Assembly (NCBI GenBank): GCA_001931875.2
Contig: MSJH02000612.1
Span: 1-19,341 of the forward strand
Direction of reading: 5' to 3'
DNA length: 19,341 nucleotides
From: Byssochlamys sp. IMV 00236
Taxonomy: Eukaryota > Ascomycota > Eurotiomycetes > Eurotiales > Thermoascaceae
The notes below the pieces were generated by a model, which did not search any database, had not been told where the DNA came from, and worked only from the letters and a program-made list of their open reading frames with translations. The translations under genes and the position numbers were made by a program. Of the stretch, positions 10,627-19,338 are shown piece after piece (position 1 is the stretch's first letter; every line of letters begins with the position of its first letter).

Positions 10627-12062
10627 CTATTCTGATTTAGACTTCTTTTCTATTTGACCTTCTTGTTTGTCTTCATCGTCTCTTTCACGTTTATTCTCAT
10701 TTTCCGTCTCGTCATTCTCAGTTTTCCGTTTAGCCTGTTGTTCACTGGTCACTTTTCGGTAATAATCCATTAATCCGAAAATTTGGCTTGAAGACACATT
10801 AGTTTCTTGATAAAATGCGACTCTTTTTTCTTTTTCTTACCACAAATCCTCTGTTGACTTTGATTTCTGCATGCTTCGATATAACTCGGATCTTGTATGA
10901 TCAGAGTCTTCAGTGTTCATGCACAGAATGACATATTTTGTATTCTGAAAGACATTCTCAGTATCGACGCACTATAAAGTGTGTTATCATCTTGCTGATA
11001 GAGAAAAAAAAAGGAGGGGAACTGACCTTTTTTATATAAGCACGAACAACTTCACCAAATGGCAATAATCCTTCTTTTCTAAAAGCAGACGGATTCCATT
11101 GAGCGCCTCTAGCGATCATTGCAGAATCAGCATCTATTCACAAGTGTTTTTAATACATAACCTTTGCTTTTGTCGATTTTTCTTCTTACGTGTCAGTTTT
11201 TTGACCTTTTCAATATCTGCGTATTGAAAGATATCACCATTGACTGTCACGGGTATATCTCTTACAGACTTGACAGCCTCGACAACTTCTCTTAATCTCT
11301 CCCATAATGCTTTCTCGGTCGATCTCATCTCCTTTGTGCGACAATGCACCGTCAATGCCTTGATCCCGGTAGCAGCAATCCTTTTGACAAGCTTCAATGT
11401 TTCCTCCTGAGTTGGAAGCAAGCGGATCTTACAAGTCACTGGCATCCCTGTGTGACAGATGAGGTTTTCCAAGATTTTGCAGAGACGATCTGGGTCGGTC
11501 AGTAAGGCAGCACCCATACCTCCTTGGACTGAAAACTTCTTGGGACATCCACAGTTGAGATCAACACCTGCTACATCTTGTTTGAGTGTCAAGGCAGCTT
11601 GTAAGGCAAGATCGGGATCTGCTGTACCGAGTTGAAGAATAACTTTGCCCTTTTCGTCGGGATGAGTGCTAAATGTCAATGATTTTCCTTTACGATAATC
11701 AATAGTTCCTGTAGCTTCTACACTAATGTGTTAAACAATACTAGCCAAAAACAAAAAATGTGTGTGATTACCATTATATTCTCGAACAGATCCAATAATT
11801 CTCTTGTCTACTAATTCTTCTGTCCAAACCAAATCTACATGCCATGTCAATAACTTCTTTTCTTTTTTTTTTTTTTTTTTGGTTACCTGCTCCATATTCA
11901 AGTGCCAATAGACGCATGGGCAAAGTACCGATTCGTACCTTAAATCAATAAGTTATTCTTGTTCATTATTGTTGTTGTTTATTAATTTACTGTCTAAATA
12001 ATTACCATCGGTGCAAGAATAACTTTGTTTGCATAATCAATGTCTGGATGAGTGTTGGTCAT
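10627..12062 (-). CDS. DUS2: tRNA-dihydrouridine synthase 2 (Dus2/Smm1), 7 exons
   Basis: Exons 12062-12006, 11938-11887, 11834-11772, 11717-11190, 11133-11027, 10971-10841 and 10786-10627 give 365 residues, similar to yeast Smm1. Dus2 is an FMN enzyme that reduces uridine 20 of tRNA to dihydrouridine. Seen: N-terminal KVILAPMVRIGTLPMRLLAL with the FMN-binding APMV loop; GADLVWTEELVD; LQLGT; the catalytic VDLNCGCPKKF with Cys115; the CKIR, TVHCRT and VNGDI strand motifs of the TIM barrel; and DADSAMIARGAQWNPSAF at the phosphate-binding end, completed across intron 4. A helical C-terminal domain follows and ends in a charged Lys/Glu/Asp tail. The second cysteine of NCGCP is the usual proton donor. 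The gene converges with PNS1, leaving 62 bp between the two stop codons. Introns are small, and one carries an 18-T tract at 11863-11880. Assignment to subfamily 2 rests on the overall match. Confidence 0.93.
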
Positions 12063-12132
12063 TATTAGATAAAAAAAAAAAAAGACAGAATTTCTCGGAC
12101 AATGATAAATGTTTTATTGTAAGGCCCATAAC

Positions 12133-12297
12133 TTAACCTGAGTTCTTCTCTATTTGAAAAGGACTCTTTTCATTCATTCTATGCAACTCCGATCCTTCCA
12201 TTTCATGGAAATAATGATGAACCTTTCCATCGGCTATTAAACGATCAGCCTCCGACGCATTCGCTGTTGGGGAGATGACGACACATGCCTCGGTCGA
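12133..12297 (-). pseudogene. Small coding-like ORF of about 54 codons without a start; broken or unresolved gene
   Basis: From 12297 down to the stop at 12135-12133 one frame reads STEACVVISPTANASEA..., then GKVHHYFHEMEGSELHRMNE and KSPFQIEKNSG. The composition looks like real protein (balanced, few Lys/Asn/Phe runs) and the DNA is richer in GC than its surroundings. There is no ATG at its head, and a TAA lies two codons upstream of its first codon. A possible first exon (MDLFRPIRHASK, ATG at about 12347) lies just upstream in another frame, and no GT..AG intron of normal size joins the two in register. It could be a frameshifted small gene, a gene with an upstream exon I cannot find, or chance. 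It ends 70 bp upstream of the DUS2 start, on the same strand. No family is recognised. Confidence 0.4.
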
Positions 12298-12459
12298 CCA
12301 TTACCTTGTTACTTAGAGGCATGGCGAATAGGTCTGAATAAATCCATGAACAGATGAATTGATAACAAATGAAAATGAAAAAAAAGACTTTTCTAGAGTT
12401 CCCTTTATGATTTTACTAGAGATAAAAATAGTTTATTTAAATAAATATGTCAGACGCTC

Positions 12460-13752
12460 TTAAGCGTTAATGGAAGGAGCGATTTTGACTTCGGGTACTT
12501 CTTGGTTAAAGATAACATAGTTGTTCTTCAAGAATACATCACCCAAGATAGACAAGCCTCCGAGATCACCATAACTGAAACCAGCAATACAGTTACCTCC
12601 ATCTTGTTCAAAAATGATGGAATCAGAAGGAACTTCAAATTCAGCCCCACCAATGCTGAAGGTAAGGGGTTGCAAGTTGGACGTATCACAGTCAATGGTA
12701 TAGGTACCATCACCATTATCTTGAGCATTGTATGCTTCAGCAATCTGAGAGGCAACATCATTAGGGAAGACCAAAAGAGTGGTACCGGTGTCAAGGATGG
12801 CGCTGAAGGAATCAGTGACAGATTGGCCACCAACAGAAGAGCCGTCAACAGTGATACCCCAGAAACCTTGAGAGTTGTCAATGGGGATGGTAGTCAATTC
12901 TCCCTTGATCTTGGATGAGTCGTATCCACCAAAGATATATTCTAGATAAAGACGGAATAAGTTCATGTACAACGAATTCTTTCTTATAACTCTTACCACC
13001 ACCACCACCGTTGCTAGCCTTTCCGAGGAAGACACCAAAGATAGGAGAGGAAATGAGACCTTGACTGATCAAATTGTCAACAGGTGTCTTTACACCTTGG
13101 ACTGTCGTAATGGAATCAAAGGCGAGACCCAAGAGACCATCAATTTCTCCACTAGCAAAAGTATCAGATTCAGTCTTGGCCAATTCGATGGTTTGCTTTT
13201 TGATAGTGAGGCCACCCAATTCGACAGTGTCAATACCCAAGATACCACTGGAAGTAGAGCCATCACCATATTGAATGGACCAAGGACGGCCATCCTTTTG
13301 ATAAGTGCTAGACTTGGAAGGATTGTAACGGGTTTGAGATGAACCACAATCGCTGCAGAGAGTTGAAGCTATACTCCACATTAAACACACGATATCTTAC
13401 ACGCCTTTTACAATAACTTACCGAACCACAAGTCAGAAGAGCCAGTGTCAAAGTCGAGTCTGAGTTCAACACCAGGAGTACCAACCTTGACGATACCATA
13501 GTACTCAACATCATTACCACTGTCAGTTACAGGAACTGCTCCACCACTTTCAGGGGAGACACCAGGAGATTGAGTGGAGAGCTTGTGCTTGGTGTACTTG
13601 GCAATGGCCTTTTGGAGTGACTTTTTGGCACTGGGCTTGTAATTTTCGTTCTTTGTCAATGGAACGTTAATTTTCTTGCCACCAGGAGCAGCTTCAACAG
13701 CGAGGGCCACAAAGGCAAGAGTGATACAGGAAGAGATCAGAGTGAATTTCAT
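12460..13752 (-). CDS. Secreted aspartic protease, rhizopuspepsin type (pepsin family A1), 3 exons
   Basis: Exons 13752-13422, 13368-12997 and 12941-12460 give 394 residues, the length of rhizopuspepsin precursors. Seen: signal peptide (about residues 1-21, hydrophobic LAFVALAVEA); a Lys-rich propeptide to about 68, expected to be cleaved at acidic pH; then the mature enzyme. The first catalytic loop is FDTGSSDLWF with Asp102 and the second ILDTGTTLL with Asp285. The flap region WSIQYGDGS and the disulfide pair C115/C118 (TLCSDC), rebuilt across intron 1, are present. Intron 2 splits the NGGGGEYIFGG stretch. The C-terminal IAGF..GD....ILGDVFLKNNYVIF block is also complete. These endopeptidases digest external protein at low pH for nutrition. 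Paralogues are common in Mucorales, and which one this is cannot be told. A TATA box lies upstream at 13831-13837. No missing residues were noticed, so the enzyme is probably functional. Confidence 0.96.
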
Positions 13753-13830
13753 TACTAGAATGAATGAATTGGAAAAAGAAAGGAAATGTTTTTTGATGAG
13801 AGAAAAAAAAAGCTTGGGATGAACGCTCTT

Positions 13831-13837
13831 ATTTATA
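13831..13837 (-). promoter_or_regulatory. TATA box of the aspartic protease gene
   Basis: On the minus strand this reads TATAAAT within GATATAAATAAGAG, about 80 bp upstream of the protease ATG at 13752, followed by a purine/pyrimidine-biased leader. A clear TATA box fits a highly inducible secreted-enzyme gene. Confidence 0.65.
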
Positions 13838-16741
13838 TCGACGCGAAGTAAAGAGCTTCAAGCATTACTGATAATAACTTTAACCGGTTATAAACTCGAT
13901 TTAGACATTTTGTCCTAAATTGTACCTTTATTTAATTCAAGGTTAAACAAAGTAATTGAATGAGAGATGTAGAGGCACAAAGGAGGTAAAAATTATCCAT
14001 AAATGGTAAAATGATGAGAAGTCAAGCTGTCCTACAGAACTCACAGTTGATATTTACAAGATGATAATGAACATAAACTGTCCAAAAAGAAAGAAATTTC
14101 TATATAAAGAATAATTGTAAGAAAAGATAAGCGTATTCTTGCATACAAAGATACATGAATTTCATGAGCTAAGTATACAGCTTGAGTTCAATTGTACAGA
14201 TACACATATGCTACATTCGCCTTTATCTTATCGTTTTATTGACCCAGGCCAGATGTATATAGATTATGACATGATCACTATTGATTGCAGTAAGTATCAG
14301 TAGTATTAAGAAAAACGACTTGAGCGAATGCATTGTAAGGTCAAGTTGACAACTCATTTGTAGGAAAAGTAATTGGTGTCCATGTTGATTAAAGTCACTT
14401 ACAAGCATTGCCGTGGAAAATATTTTAGATCAAAGGTAGCAAGTTTAGTATCATAATATCCTTGGCTCACTTGTAAGGTATTATGCTATCACGTTCAATT
14501 ATAATGCTATGATGGAATTGATTGCAACCTTTGGCTGATATGGTAACTATTAAATCTTTTATTGCACATGTTCTTGTACCTGTCATACAATCAAGATAAC
14601 GCTTTATGGTATAGTATTGAAAAATATAGTCTTGGTTGTCAAAATGAGATGAATATGTCATTACTAAGCATTCGTTTGAAGGAGATGAACAGTTTTGAAG
14701 GCTTTAAAAGAATTATATTCTCCATATGTGTATTAGTATACGTTAGTAAAAGATATATATCATAAGGCTGTACAAAGCACACGATCTTATGCAAAGTATT
14801 ATATGCAACCATTAATTTATTGTCCAAGTGTAACCTATACAAGTATGTAACAAAGTAGTCCGCGCTTGCAAGTGTTTTTGTTATTATTGGTTTTTGGGTA
14901 TAGACACAACGACTGTACTTGCAAGGCATATGTAAAGTATATATACATAGGTGGTTTGGTGGTATTTAAAAAAAATATGACTAATATTTTTATTTTCATT
15001 ATATGTGTAGATAACTTTGTGGTATGGATCCTATAGGTTTGCTCGGTTAAACGTTTCACAGGTTTAAGATATACTCGTCATTACTTTGCCTGTAGGGAAA
15101 GCGTCAACTCTTACCCATTACTTACAGTAACCCTCATCCTATCTATTCTTACTTTTAGGTCACAGCATATGTAGAATTTGGGCCGCATATCATAAGCTTG
15201 AGTGTCCCAATAATTTAACTCTAAATGGCACGACCTTCTTTGTACTGCGTTGGATAAAATTTGTAATTTTTACAGCTAATGGATAGCTAGTGTGTTTAAA
15301 TATGAAGATAAATAAAAGAGTGGATAATAGAGCCATTAGGTATTAGTAAATGCTCTGTTGCTACGCTTCTTAATGTTAATTCTAACAATTGCGCAAATAG
15401 CATTTGTTATAAGTTTACAAAAAGAAGTGCTACAGTGACAGAGAATCCATTGAGTAATAATTGAAATTATAGATATAATAACATTCTATACGTATTTAAT
15501 AGGATAAGAGCAAGATGCTTGATAATAAAAGCAGTACTAGTGTAGTTTTTCTATAGAAAATATATATGTAAGATGTATAGATTTGGTCACAAGTGCAATA
15601 AACATTATTGCATATAGCAGGCTACAGCAATATAAAGATGACTTACTAGCAAGAGTGTTCTTCGTCACAGAGGCAATCCCTTTTGAAAGGATTGAATACA
15701 AGTAAAGAGTTAAAAATTCATCCAGTAACACTAGCTATTCAAAAAAAAAAAATCATAAAAGAAGGAGCTTGAGACGCTTTTGAGTTTTTAAAAAACCCTA
15801 ATGAATATAGTACATTGTTCAAAGTAAAATTTCCTTCAAACTTTCCAGTCGAAATTTCCCATTTTGAAAGCTGTGCTAGGAGGGATTCAATATTATTTAC
15901 AATGATTATTCAATAATACTGCTCAAATATATTCTTTTATGTTTTTCAGTAAAGCTTTAAGCATGAAGATTGAGAGCATAAAAGGAAATAGATATGCAAT
16001 CAGAAATTTACGGCTGTATTTATACTAAAACTACAAAAAATTCTCATATTTAATAAGAGAATTGTAATTACAGCTACGCTAACATTCCCACTGTTAAAGG
16101 CGTTGCATAACTTGAGATTTTAGCCATAATCATAACTGGTCCTTACTGAAATATATTTAATTTTTCAAAAGGTTTTTGTGTCATATTATCCGAATACAAA
16201 CAGTTAGATGTAATAAGCATTCCTAAATGATATTAGTTTTTACATCATATAGTGATTAAAAGCTAAAACTGTCACACTCTGCGTCCAGATCTATGGGTTT
16301 TGCAATTGAGTATGCTCATTTATGACTTTCAGCAGAAACCATTAGGAATGATACAGTATAATTTGGACAGGTACTGTACAAATCATGATAAGCTCTTTGA
16401 ATACTCTATAAGTCGATGTCAGTACTAAAATGCAGTAGAACGAAGGGTGTTTGATTCATATTACATTAGACTAAAAATCAGGACAATCCTGACAAGTACA
16501 TGGTAACTGTATTGATCATATCACCATGATACTATCCTCCAAGATAAACAGCATGCGCTTATATTTTTCTTTACTTTTAGCTGACATTCACATAGGTAAT
16601 TGTAATCAAAATGAATGATATGACCTACTCTTCCAATGACTTGTGTAAAAATAGACCATTTCTCAAAATGATGTCGCACTAAAAGAAATTAAAGTGTCGC
16701 TTAAGTCGGATGTATACATACTTGCTATTTATTGCTTATTT
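13838..16741. other. AT-rich region of about 2.9 kb without an intact gene; scattered decayed coding
   Basis: Frames on both strands are short and low in complexity. No rRNA, tRNA or complete ORF is seen. Next to the protease promoter is a TAACCGGTTA palindrome near 13880. Three stretches read more like protein than their surroundings, all at low confidence: plus strand 15158-15286 (ICRIWAAYHKLECPNNLTLN); minus strand about 15915-15750 (IESLLAQLSKWEISTGKFEG); and minus strand about 16675-16200 (RHHFEKWSIFTQVIGRVGH and further, with several in-frame stops). The region is probably old transposon or duplicated-gene debris. Confidence 0.5.
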
Positions 16742-17925
16742 TTAAAAAGAAGCTTTTAAACTGCTAGAGTATTTATAAGGCTTGAAAAGACCTTTTGCTC
16801 TTCCAGCATTGAAGCAAGCGCTCCAGTTCATCTTCTTTTTATTACTTCTGAAATTCTCAAAAGCAAAATCAGGCGATTTTGTGTTTGGCTGATCTGAAGT
16901 TGGCAAGAGATCTTCATTGTATTCATTTTTAGACGGCTCATCTTTTTTTTGCTTCTTCTGACAGATTTAGAAGTTCAGGTAAAGACGTGTGTCGATTCTT
17001 TGTCTTGCATGTCTCCAAATACATATAGCCGTCTTCGGTATATTCTCTTGTGAGTTTTCTTAGCTCTTCCAGATTTTCAATTTCTAATGCCTCCTTGATC
17101 TTATAAAACTGCTTTTGTGTCTGCTCACACACATTCAAAAAAACGTCAATTGTTCGTTTCTCCAAGGTGACATCATTTTCGAATATTTGTTTTGCAATAC
17201 TATACAGCAGTTATATTATCTCATCAGCATGCTCCTTGCTATCCATGCTCAACAGAGTTCTTTTTTGCTTGTGTAAAAAATGTCCTACTGTAACTAGTGG
17301 TTTAAGTGGTTGTTCATGAACATGGCTGATAGTGATAGGATACAGAATGTAAAATATTTAGCCCATGATTTGCAAGGATATTCTTTCGCGTATAGTATCT
17401 GATTGCTTTGTACTAAATCATTGACTATGCTTGATTTTGTGGGATGTATACCGAAGACAACAACAATTGATAAGGTGCCATGTTCTTTGTTAATTGCAAG
17501 GCAGTATTCGGTGACTCTTTGTATAAGCTTGAGATCAATTGTGTTTTGGACTTCGACTAGAACAGGAGGCAAGGAAATGGTGACTTCAATGGAGGCAAAT
17601 AACACATCTGAGCATCGTCCACTAGGCCATTCCGTAGATCGATCCGCGTACTGGGAACAGACTTCAGAACCTGTATTGTTAAAACATTATGTTAGGTTGT
17701 ATGTAACCTTAAAAGAACAAGTAGCTGGTTCCTACCTAGTACAGCATTGACAATAATGTTTCTGACAGAAGGGTGGCGTAGTATTAATTTACTCACCAGA
17801 TCGGTGCCGGGGCGATGTTGGGAAGGTAGTATAAAGGCGTTAAGAGTAGTTTTATCTTGAAACAAAGATAATGTGTTAGTCGCTAAGTTTCAAAAGATAC
17901 TTGGAGTTCTGTAGATATCAGTCAT
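16742..17925 (-). pseudogene. Broken gene of a Mucorales-type family with a PD-(D/E)XK-nuclease-like core
   Basis: Starting at ATG 17925, two well-formed introns (donor 17900, CTAAC branch, acceptor CAAG at 17856; donor 17735, acceptor ACAG at 17671) join MTDIYRTPN, an exon with PGTDLVSKLILRHPS, and a long third exon. That exon contains GRCSDVLFASIEV, LPPVLVEVQNTIDLKLIQRV, a hydrophobic strand LSIVVVFGI, and EYPCKSWAK. Breaks follow: a frameshift near 17350-17362, after which HVHEQPLKPLVTVGHFL continues in a new frame; a TAA at 17213-17211; and another frameshift at an eight-A run (16943-16950), after which the frame runs to KMNWSACFNAGRAKGLFK and a stop at 16744-16742. The Asp before the Glu-Val-Gln motif resembles the active-site layout of PD-(D/E)XK (Rpn/transposase-linked) nucleases. 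The nuclease link is inferred, and the sense of a Mucorales family is from memory. The gene cannot make the full protein. Confidence 0.72.
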
Positions 17926-17948
17926 ACCAGCCGTTTTATTAAGATGTA

Positions 17949-18001
17949 CACTTGGTGCACTTAAAAATGCACTCAAAAACAGTCAATACTACGGGCGCTA
18001 C
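17949..18001 (+). repeat. Left terminal inverted repeat of the MITE
   Basis: Runs from CACTTGGTGC through AAAAATGCACTCAAAAACAG to CGCTAC. It also contains a short internal direct repeat, TGCACT appearing twice. Confidence 0.8.
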
Positions 18002-18278
18002 CTCTATCCACTACCTATGATGCCGCCCAACAAAGCTAAACATGACTTTACGAGGTTACCATCTTCAACTGTTTCTTTTTAAGAAGAAGAAGAGAAAAAT
18101 AAGAAATGTTGTTATTGATGTATTTGTTCTAATTTTATGCTGTCAGTTTGATCAACAAGGACCACTTAGCTTACGTGTAATTATGGTAAATTCATATTTT
18201 ATATCATAGAGAGTGAACTGGATAGCTTTAGGTCAAGCAGAGGCTTTGGTAGTGTAAAGTTGTATAGTGACAACATAA

Positions 18279-18332
18279 GTAGCGGCCGTAGCATTGGCCT
18301 GTTTTTGAGTGCATTTTTGAGTGCACCAAGTG
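18279..18332 (-). repeat. Right terminal inverted repeat of the MITE
   Basis: Read on the minus strand it matches the left arm from CACTTGGTGC through CTCAAAAACAG to CGCTAC, with an extra G after AACAG. Confidence 0.8.
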
Positions 18333-18392
18333 TACGCCTTTCGCTGATCTTTAATAAAAAGAAGATAATAGCAAATCATATTTTGTATTTTC

Positions 18393-18476
18393 ATGTCTAA
18401 CCAAGTAATTAAACGTCCTGTTGAGCGCAATAAAAGACCTCCCGGACGAGATCAAAAGGTCAGTAATGGAGACTAA
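18393..18476 (+). CDS. Short plus-strand ORF with degenerate AT-hook-like motifs
   Basis: ATG at 18393 opens MSNQVIKRPVERNKRPPGRD and stops with TAA at 18474. In the same frame, coding-like sequence resumes as KGKKRTGEKVQDGINCHRK. RP-GR-type repeats (KRPVER, KRPPGR) look like eroded AT-hooks. It is either the start of a broken small DNA-binding gene or the opposite strand of the neighbouring repeat ORF. Low confidence. Confidence 0.25.
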   Translation: MSNQVIKRPVERNKRPPGRDQKVSNGD

Positions 18477-18553
18477 AGAGCCTCTTCTGGGATCAAGGGT
18501 AAAAAGCGTACTGGCGAAAAAGTTCAGGATGGAATCAATTGTCATAGGAAATT

Positions 18554-19275
18554 TCAGAAAAAGCTTTGGTGCCAAAAAAAAAAGCCTTTCTCAACAAAGA
18601 AGCGTGCGACAGCACGTTGAACAGGAGCCCTAATACGACGAATAGCGCGGATCAGGCGATATGCGAAAGTAACAAAGGCATAGTCGACCCTGTCTTGGTG
18701 GCTCCACTTGGAGCGCACTGGATCACGCAAATTTGCGTGATCCAGGAAATCGTACTCATCGCGAACGGTAATTGCAAACTTATTTAGCGGTGAATGGGGC
18801 TCAGATTCATAGTCATTATGAATAGATAGGGCAACAAGGTGGCGGTCCGGATAGTGTATATCGAGAATACGGCTACTATGGATATGCAGGCGTCGTAGTC
18901 GGCTACGTAATTGGTTGATAGGGGCAGGAGCATAAAGGTATTTAAAATCTTGATTTGCAGAAGGGTGACTAAATGTACGAGCAGCAGCAGCTTGGCTTGA
19001 AAGAGGTTTCGTGGCAGTCGGCCGGCAACCTTATTTGACGGAGGAAGCTCAGAATCTGGAGGGGAAGGCTATTTTTGGGAGGGTTGACGTTGCCATGGTG
19101 ACTCAGGAGGACGGATGACAGCAGAAAGATTGACGGCGGGCAGTTCAGTGGCAGGGGAAACCTGAGCTAGACGCTCACGGAGAGAGGCGTTTTGTTGCTG
19201 GAGTCGAGCTATTTCAGCCTTGGCAGCAGAAAGTTCTGCTTGTAGCTGCTTCAACGTTGGTATAGTATGGATGCA
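18554..19275 (-). pseudogene. Broken repeat-family (probably retroelement-related) coding sequence
   Basis: Two frames on the minus strand belong together. The first (from at least 19275 to 19069) encodes TLKQLQAELSAAKAEIARLQ and on through a coiled coil, then a Pro/Ser-rich stretch ending at TAG 19071-19069; that frame remains sensible past the stop (PPDSELPPSNKVAG). After a shift near 19005-19040 the second frame runs to TGA at 18556-18554 and encodes YLYAPAPINQLRSRLRRLHI, ILDIHYPDRHLVALSIHNDY and RAIRRIRAPVQRAVARFF. Coiled coil followed by a basic, compact domain is the layout of ORF1/Gag-like nucleic-acid-binding proteins. I associate this kind of protein with repeated elements in Mucorales, but from memory only. 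The sequence is richer in GC than the DNA to its left, suggesting later arrival. The upstream end is unclear and may lie outside the window. Confidence 0.6.
18718..18745. repeat. Perfect 28-bp palindrome inside the repeat-family ORF
   Basis: CTGGATCACGCAAA is followed directly by its exact reverse complement with no loop. On the minus strand the palindrome encodes part of DFLDHANLRDPV, so it may arise from coding constraint, or it may be a protein-binding or cruciform site. Confidence 0.9.
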
Positions 19276-19315
19276 CTTTCCAATTAAGGTAAAAAGTATT
19301 GAAAGTGATCCACTC

Positions 19316-19338
19316 TTTTTTTTTTTTTTTTTTTTTTT
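19316..19338. repeat. 23-T tract at window edge
   Basis: On the minus strand this is an A23 tract lying upstream of the repeat-family ORF. It could be the 3' tail of another minus-strand retroelement to the right, or a simple repeat. Confidence 0.8.

Larger units (their letters stand above)
17949..18332. mobile_element. 384-bp MITE with about 54-bp terminal inverted repeats, TA-flanked (Tc1/mariner type)
   Basis: The left end (17949-18001) begins CACTTGGTGCACTTAAAAAT and the right end (18279-18332, read in reverse) begins CACTTGGTGCACTCAAAAAT. Over about 54 bp the two arms differ at only a handful of positions plus one single-base gap. Each end is flanked by TA (17947-17948 and 18333-18334), the target duplicated by Tc1/mariner elements, and the CACT start also fits that superfamily. 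The interior of about 275 bp is AT-rich and codes for nothing recognisable, so it must rely on a transposase elsewhere. It lies 23 bp upstream of the broken nuclease-like gene's start codon, in its promoter. Confidence 0.8.

Noticed and set aside
12502..13390. Several plus- and minus-strand ORFs within the protease
   Set aside because: They are alternative frames of a well-conserved aspartic protease gene.
14223..15059. Several ORFs of 60-96 codons on both strands
   Set aside because: They are rich in Tyr, Ile, Asn, Phe and Leu, as expected for translated AT-rich DNA, with no motif and no splice-linked extension.
18233..18430. 65-codon minus-strand ORF (MRSTGRLITWLDM...)
   Set aside because: It runs through the MITE's right inverted repeat, which explains its CTQKCTQK repeat; it is not a gene.
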